A stretch of DNA of 64,000 nucleotides from the NCBI RefSeq assembly GCF_000004195.4, contig NC_030684.2, positions 68,307,392 through 68,371,391 of the forward strand, written 5' to 3'. The notes beneath the pieces are model-generated. The model was not told the DNA's origin. It saw only the letters and a list, made by a program, of their open reading frames with translations, and ran no database searches. This document shows, one piece after another, positions 57,295 to 64,000 of this stretch (positions are counted from its first letter, which is position 1; the number at the start of each line of letters is the position of its first letter). Origin of the DNA: Xenopus tropicalis (Eukaryota > Chordata > Amphibia > Anura > Pipidae). The position numbers and the translations under genes are program-made.

Positions 57295-58031
57295 TTATAA
57301 TTGTGTTTTTTTTATTGTTTAACCAAAAAGCTTAAATTTTGGTACACTTACATTGAATATGAAGAATTTAAAACCAGGGCTGGTATAAAACAACAAAAGT
57401 TTATAGTGGGATCTATTTACTGAATTATATTAGCTCCTCTATTTTATAAAACACTGCATAAATTTATGGTGCTGTATAAATAATCATAAATGAACCTTTC
57501 AACAGTGAAATGACTAGTTATTGGGCTAAAAACCATGGGTGCTTCCAGGCACTCTGAAGAATTCCACAAGGGTCACAAAATAAAAGTTAAAATATGTTTT
57601 ATTAGAGATACATTAAAAAGTCAAACATATCTGACATCCCTACACATTTTGTGCCTCTCAGGGCACTTAGTCATGGGCTCAGGGCAGTTATTGGTTCCTA
57701 CAGCAAGATCACTGGGCTCCTAAAGTGACATTTTCCATAAACATATTGCAGCTGCTTATCAGTCCCATCGAGCCCCCTATAGCCCAGACCAGATTTATGT
57801 ACTTGACAAGAAAACAGATCGGATGAATTTTAGTTAAGAGCAGAGCATGCAGCTTTTTTTTCTTACAGTATTTCCCCTTTAAGTTTGTAGAACCGCATAT
57901 AGATTTCTAAATTGTGGAGCACCAGACAGAATCAACATTAGAATATCTGAAACAGTCCCTCACCCTGAGTATTGCAGGGCAGCTTTATAAATAAAAAGTT
58001 TATAAACTAAAGGTGGGGGGAACCAAATGTT
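57295..58031. other. Intergenic, possible PLE terminal relic
   Basis: 57630-57680 (minus strand gtgccctgagaggcac, then aaaatgtgtaggg) keeps the stem II hairpin of a PLE hammerhead, but the core is mutated. Nothing else was recognised. Confidence 0.35.
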
Positions 58032-58321
58032 GTGCAGGTATGGGATCAGTTAACCAGATCTCTGCAAATTATGGGAAGGTCACCACCCATAGACTCCATC
58101 TTAATCAAATAATTCAAACTTTTTTTTTATTATTCTCTTTGTAATAGAACAGTACCTTGCACTTGATTCTAAATAAGATAGCCTCCAGTAATACTAACTA
58201 AATGTTAAATTTTTTTTTTTTTTTATAGAAGAGTTATGGTATTGAGATCAAAATTATGGAAAAACCTTATCCAGAAAAACACAGGTCCTGAGCATTCTGG
58301 ATAACAGGTCACATACCTGTA
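58032..58321. mobile_element. MITE of the TACAGGTAT family, copy 4
   Basis: Left end tgcaggtatgggatcagtta, right end gcattctggataacaggtca ending in atacctgta. It is diverged but clearly the same family. Confidence 0.65.
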
Positions 58322-59532
58322 ATACCTAAATACCATTTGAAAGAGTGGTAAACAGCCTATGCATAAAAAGCAGTAAAACCACCAACATTAGGCTGATATG
58401 GTTGTGGCTTATGATAAATTGTTAACAGTATTAAGCTTGAGAAATGAATTGCAGTGGAACTCACAAAACTCCACCACAAGGTAAGACAGGACCTAGTCTG
58501 CATGTGCAAGAGCCCTAAAGCATCTGTGACCAGGATCATTTAGTGGCCAATTGAAAACATGGGGGAAAATAATAAAAATGGAAAAAGTAAATCTATGCAA
58601 TACATTTGAAGGCTAAAACCAGCAAAAAAATATATATATATTTTCAATGAACAAAGAATTAATTCAGCTTTTCAATGTTCATTTTAAAAATTCAGTTATC
58701 TTTACACAATTACCATGTATGGGATTTCTTTATCTCTGCCAAAATAAAGATGTTCTCCTGCAGGTCTGCTAATGAAAACTAGTAAAGTTAATACAGTTAC
58801 AAAGGTAAATTGCTTTTAATAACAATTACATTTCCAAAAATAAAATCATAAATATATTTTTTATTGGAAGTTTAGAAACTTGTATTTTATTTACAAAGTT
58901 TGTGAATTGTTAAAGGTGATTTTATACCCCAAAGCGCATCATCCACCAATCAATTGCACTAGTTCCAGAGCAGTAGATGGGCTTGTAAATACAATAAATT
59001 CTGGAGTTACTAATTTGCTGTTCTTAACCTTTTTAAAAATAGCATGCCAACATATTTAAGGATAAAACCATTTGTGTGATCAATATAATTGCATGCTTTA
59101 GGCCAATGAATGCAGAAGACTGAATTTAACCCACCTATCACTGGTTGCCTTGTTATAGTGTAACTTGACTACAGTTGGTCATAACTGCAAACATGTATAT
59201 GTAAAGGTCCCTTTTTGCAAGGGTCATATAAAAGTGCCAACCCAGTCCACATCTGATGGTGCTTTCAAAAGCAGCCACATATGTTGGGCTGGCAGTCTGA
59301 AGCACCCAAAAGCCACAATAACTGCAAGCAAAAACCTTTTACCACCCAATGCATGGCCAGCTTTAGGGGCAATAAAGGCCAACTACATTTCCCCACTATT
59401 AAGCCAAATTGCAATGAGTAATGTGTTTTAAGTGCAATGATCCAAAGGTATTGTGAAGGGATGTTTGGGAGCTATCACATGCAGTAGCACAGATATACTG
59501 TGGGCAACCATCCTCCATATCTGCCATGGCCC
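58322..59532. other. Intergenic, nothing recognised
   Basis: AT-rich sequence. An 88-codon frame at 59165-59431 has no recognisable domain and is not called. Confidence 0.45.
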
Positions 59533-59885
59533 TTAAAGGCCAAAATGTTAGGCACCCCCAAGTGACTTAAATAGTCTACCTTTTACCCCAGGCTGGTGCC
59601 CCTGTTCGGAGAGAACAGCACCAGCCCGGAGTACCTGAAGCGCTTTTTCTCCTTCCTGCTTTGCATGCGCGCGCATGTGCAGTAGAGTGAAAAAGCAGAA
59701 CTTTAACAGAGAAGCCAGCTTTTCACTCTACTGTGCATGCGCCGGTCCTGAGGTCCCGGCAAAACAAAGCAGGAAGCACTCGCTACAGGTACCCCGGGCT
59801 AACAGGGGCACCAGCCCTGGGTACAAGGTAAGCAATTAAAGTCACTTGGGGGTGCCTAACATTTTGGCCTTTCCTTGTCCTTTAA
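59533..59885. mobile_element. T2-like palindromic MITE
   Basis: TTAA at 59533 (ttaaaggccaaaatgttagg) and 59882-59885. The right half carries the inverted words cctaacattttggcc and cccaagtgactt, so most of the element folds back. It is the same family as 35198-35528 and better preserved. Confidence 0.75.
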
Positions 59886-60003
59886 ACAATCCTTAGATAA
59901 GTAGTGAGCCTTCCCTTCACCAAAAGACTATTTGGGACTTTACTGGTGACTGCATTTGCAAAGCTCCTTCCAAGATTTTATCTAGCAGTGTAGAAATAGA
60001 AAA

Positions 60004-60615
60004 CAGGTGTCAAACATATCCAGAAAACCTCAGGTCCCAGGCATTCTGGATAAGGGATTTTTTTCATTGATTTGTATCAGCATACTTAGTCTACTAAAAA
60101 AAATTAAATTAACACAATAGGACTGTTGTAACTCAAAACCCAAAATGGATAAATTATCTCTCAGTTGGGATCAAGTACAGTTCCAAATTACAGAAAGGCC
60201 ATCTCTCATAGACTCCATTTTAACCAAATAATTTACATTTTTAAAAATGATTTCCTTTTTCTCCGTAATAATAAAACAGTACCTTGTACTTAATCCCAAC
60301 TAAGACAAATACTTATTAGAGCAAAAACCGTACTATTGGGTTTAATTACCGTTTAAATATTTTTTTTTTTTTTTAGTAGCCTTAGGGTAGGGGATCCAAA
60401 TTACAAAAAAGACCCCTTATCCGGAAAACCCCGGGTCCCGAGCATTCTGGATAACTGATCCCATACCTGTACAAGGTACTGTTTAATTAGAGAAAAAGGA
60501 AATAGTTTCTAAAAGTGTGACTTAATTAAAAAGGAGTCTACAGGCAATGGCTGTCCTATAATTTGGAGCTTTCTTAACTGGTTTCCAGATAATGGAACCC
60601 ATACCAGGAAACATT
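60004..60615. mobile_element. Nested MITEs of the TACAGGTAT family, copies 5 and 6
   Basis: The outer copy runs from 60004 to about 60179 and resumes at about 60470 (tacaaggtactgtttaat) to 60610. The inner copy (about 60180-60469) begins gttccaaattacagaaaggc and ends ctgatcccatacctg. The outer sequence aagtacaaggtact is interrupted exactly there, showing the younger copy landed in the older one. Confidence 0.65.
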
Positions 60616-63600
60616 TCCCAAAGCAAGCACAGACATTTTAAACTACTGACATACAAGTAGTAATTTTATGGCAAACTATGGATTGCAAAACTTCAAATGA
60701 AATCCATTGTGATTTCACCTCAGAACTTCAGATTCATCATAGAATGATATGATCTACTATTTTTTACATTACTATTGCAAAAGGAAATTTCACAATTAAA
60801 AGAGGGATCACAAGCCCCAACCAGGACTATCTTAGAGACACTGCAGGGCCCGTGACTAAGGTGAGCTAGCATACAATTGCCAAGGGCTCACTAGCCACAT
60901 TGTTTTGTGACAGCTGGCTTACACAGCAAATGGATTAAATGCAAACTCCAGGCTCATAAATATAGAAGTCATAATTAGGCTATGCATTTGCCTTTAACCA
61001 GGGTACAATAGCCATGCTCCTTATATGAGAAGCAGCATATACTTAAAAGTACTGACAAACAGCAGGTTAACTGTTGGCTGTGTTCTGCATGGCTGCCCTC
61101 TGCATAGGAAGTTATTGAGAGAGACCTGGAGCAAGAAAGGCTAGATAATAAGAAAGTGTGCCCACTAACTATACATTTGATAGCACCCATATAGACACCT
61201 GAGCTTTACATAAGTTTTTTCTTCATGCTACACATTGCCCTATCTATGATGGGCATTCTGTCCCAGGGGGTACCTATACATATTTAAAAAAAAAACCCTC
61301 AGCCTTTCTAAACCATAACTAGACACTTAGTTCAAAATTCAGAATTGCCCTGCATAACTTCTAGCTTGAGAAAAGCAAAAGATGGCAAGGGTCTTTTGAG
61401 AAAAAAAAAAAAAACCCAGCAGGCAAAAAGTTGAGCCAGCAGATGAAGGGGGAAATTATGTTCTAATACACACCAGTCCTATTAGACCAGTTTTTGCAAT
61501 GCCAATAAAACTGGGTGCTTCTGCAAATAAAGCACACAGTATGGCCAGCTTTGGGGAAAAAAAATTCTAATAAGGCAATTTCCATTGATATAACTGGTAG
61601 GTGGCAACTTCAGTCCCCATTAGCTGAAACACATCAGCAGGGGAAGTGCCTTGGAAGGCCACAGCCATAAGAAATATGTGGTGACAGCCTGATTTCACAT
61701 GTTGCTCATACAGAAGTGATACAGTCTCTACATTGTCATCTGAAAGCTTTAGGTTGCAAGGCCAATTTTTTTTCATTTTACTATTTGTACACTAACATTT
61801 AAACAACAAGCTTTGAGGTTTCAGATGAATCAACCATGACTGCAAGCTATAAGCAATGTTATTAACTTACCAGGTCTTTTACACAAGATTAAAATGTATA
61901 GAATTTATTAGTTGGGCAGCTCAACATTTCAAAAAGCGGCTTTCATTGCTTTAAGATTTTCATCTACTGCAAATTCTGCCTGTAAGCAGCTAAACACTTA
62001 GGGATATTAACAGTGGGTTTGAGACCACTAGACACTAAATTTGGTTATAAGAATAAAAGGTCTAATTAAAAAAAAAAATTAGAAATAAAGCAAGAATAAT
62101 TGATTTAGATCATTTAACTATACAAGCTACACTACATGGCACATTGTTTTTTGGTCACACTGACAAAGCTACTTCAACACCATTGATGGTTAGCCAATGC
62201 CTGCACCAAATAGTGCTAGGCAATATATTTATCGCAGGTAACTAATGACTCAAAACAAGATTATGTTGTGACAGTATGGTCCTTGACAGCCCTATGTCTT
62301 GGCCAGGTAAGCAGTTTAAGAACACCATACAAAATGTTGAAAGTTCACAAGGCAGGCAGATAACTGGGAAGGTGCACATTTTTATTTCAGAATGCCAATA
62401 GATAAAATTTGAGATTTCAAGCAGAAGGAAAAAAATTTACACATTAAAAATCTAAATTTGACTTCCTAAGGCAGTGAAAAAAATATACAGCATTAATACA
62501 AGAATCCTGAATGGACAATTGTGATGCTCAGCCTTCAGATCTTTATAACCAGTACCTATAAATTGCACAGGCATTCTGCGGTTTACAGATGGATACCGTG
62601 CAATTTTTCTCCTACCAAACTAAATAAAATTGCATCGTGATCCACCCGCGAACAACAAAACAATTTACACTACTACTAAGGTGAGCTCAAAGCAGAAAGT
62701 CCATCTTTCACCCACAGGCCGGGACAAGTGCAATACTTTTCATACATACAGTAGTGCAACAAATCCCCACCCACAGAGGAGCTAGTTTGGATACCTGAAG
62801 ACGTCACTCCTTGCAGCAATTCCAGAGAGCCTTCCCAGCCACAGTCAGTTTTGCATGGATTTGCACAGCACAATAGTCAGCTGATGCAAACCAGCTAAAC
62901 TGACAGGAGCAGGTATCTATAGTCACCAAGCGAGGAGATGAATATTGTCTAGCAGTACTGTAAGTGCCCATATTACAGTAGAACATCAATACAACTACCT
63001 GCACTATGAGCACTTTGGAACTGCTTTGACAGAGCACTTGCCAATCCAACTGAAGAGTCTGAAGTAGGTTAAGTACAGGGAATAAGTCAAGAGATGATCG
63101 TGAAACAACCTGTGCCAAAAGGAGCATTTAGGGCAGTAGATGCTACACTATGTCACTAACTGCACTAGATGCACCTTAACACAAGGAGACGAGCGAGTAC
63201 AGGTGTCCAGCAGGGGCAGATTTATGCACCTTAGTGATGCAGGAAGTGCTTACGGTGCAGTAGGTTTAAATTCTACCTGCACTATAAGCACTTTTGCACA
63301 ACGCAGGCAGGTCACAGCTCCTATGAGAACATGAATGGTGTAACAATCTACATAAAATATAAGAAATATTAAGAGCTTCCCTATTAATATCCATTTTAAA
63401 ATATCCCCATTAATGTAAATCCTATAACCAAAATGTAAATAAAACAAGCCCTGCTTAGATTTAGCTAGATAAGGCACTGCCCCAGGCTTGTCTCTAATCT
63501 GCAAATGTGGGAGGGTTGGTTGTGAAATTGCAGATGAGGTTCAAGCGAGGTAACAAAAAAAAAGTTTAAATAAGAGCTACAACCAATTAGTATAAAGCCC

Positions 63601-63660
63601 TCCCCATCATTAGAATAATAAAAAAAAAGTATGTAATATACTAAAAATATCCATAGTAAA
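60616..63660. other. Intergenic or 3' flank of the right-edge gene
   Basis: Few repeats. An approximate direct repeat ctacctgcactatgagcact (62994) and ctacctgcactataagcact (63273) was noted. It could include alternative 3' UTR of the gene at 63789-64000, but nothing proves this. Confidence 0.35.
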
Positions 63661-63662
63661 CG

Positions 63663-63668
63663 TTTATT
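63663..63668 (-). promoter_or_regulatory. PolyA signal AATAAA
   Basis: AATAAA on the minus strand, about 120 bp downstream of the stop codon at 63789-63791, consistent with the 3' end of the right-edge gene. Confidence 0.5.
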
Positions 63669-63788
63669 GTAAAAGTTGGCTGCCTTTATCCAGCACAAGG
63701 TCTGCTCCAAAGGTGATGCCAAAGGACTTGATTTTAAAAAAGAAAACTAAGTAAATACATGGTAAGCCCTTAGTTTTCCCAGCGTGGG

Positions 63789-64000
63789 TTACAGCATGAT
63801 GCCATTAAAGTTCCTTGGCCTGGGCACAAAGCAGTTCCCTTTGGATGTTGGAGGGAGCACTTTAGTACCATGCTTTTTTGGCACACAAAGGACAATGCCC
63901 TTGTGCGGTGCCTGGGGAAGGCCGGAGAGCTGGCCACACGGAGAGCTGTTGGTTACCTGAAGCCGAGGCGGCGGTGGTGGCGGCGGCAGTAGCGGTACGA
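63789..64000 (-). CDS. C-terminal part of an unidentified proline-rich protein, partial
   Basis: On the minus strand the sequence is open from the window edge to TAA at 63789-63791, first full codon at 63998-63996. It begins VPLLPPPPPPPRLQ and continues with TNSSPCGQLSG, APHKGIVLCVPKKHG, TKVLPPTSKGNCF and VPRPRNFNGIML before the stop. The conserved-looking tail, higher G+C than the flanks, and a downstream polyA signal support a real last exon, transcribed in the same direction as the glypican gene. I do not recognise the protein. A CAG/GTAACC site at about 63958/63957 could alternatively be a splice donor, in which case the residues after it would be intronic. Confidence 0.5.
   Translation of the reverse strand, partial: VPLLPPPPPPPRLQVTNSSPCGQLSGLPQAPHKGIVLCVPKKHGTKVLPPTSKGNCFVPRPRNFNGIML

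Noticed and set aside
57630..57680. Minus-strand gtgccctgagaggcac hairpin as hammerhead
   Set aside because: The hairpin is good, but the core reads AUGACUAA and GAAA is AAAA; probably a decayed PLE end.

Overview
This is vertebrate, almost certainly Xenopus (clawed frog), nuclear DNA. The evidence is an AT-rich intron and intergenic background with very few coding exons, dense TTAA-flanked MITEs of the kind described as T2/Kolobok in Xenopus, a Ngaro-type tyrosine-recombinase retrotransposon, several Penelope-like (PLE) relics, a CR1-like LINE, and Tc1-like and hAT elements. No bacterial or organellar features were seen.

Layout. Positions 1-13753 are read as intron 1 of a glypican gene transcribed leftwards. 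Its first coding exon lies at 13754-13901 in a CpG-rich block, and the peptide best fits glypican-3 (gpc3). A 6.4-kb Ngaro element (4191-10570) sits in this intron in the same orientation. It has split direct repeats and Gag, RT/RNase H, tyrosine recombinase and SGNH-hydrolase reading frames. From about 14.4 to 63.6 kb the sequence is intergenic. At the right edge, 63789-64000 holds the C-terminal end of a proline-rich, leftward reading frame with a polyA signal, which I could not identify.

The intergenic part is a stack of transposons. PLE relics with GIY-YIG coding remnants lie at 16.9-17.7, 21.1-22.1 and 53.3-54.3 kb. A 6.2-kb TTAA-flanked element at 23.2-29.4 kb carries two related satellite arrays of 395-bp and 394-bp units. 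A long hairpin MITE lies at 30.8-31.3 kb. A hAT element with an 8-bp duplication lies at 40.8-41.4 kb, and a CR1-like LINE split by a hAT MITE at 45.4-47.3 kb. A Tc1-like element inserted into an older MITE lies at 56.0-57.3 kb, and many T2-like MITEs are scattered throughout.

The most interesting signals are: (1) four short motifs, in or near PLE DNA, that fold on paper as type-I hammerhead ribozymes with minimal stem III, all sharing one extra A next to stem II; (2) the Ngaro element, whose repeats display its own end junction, whose recombinase has Gln where a catalytic Arg is expected, and whose hydrolase frame has no ATG but does have a splice-acceptor-like start; (3) the 6-kb transposon carrying satellite DNA. 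All calls come from reading the sequence by eye; no database search was run.
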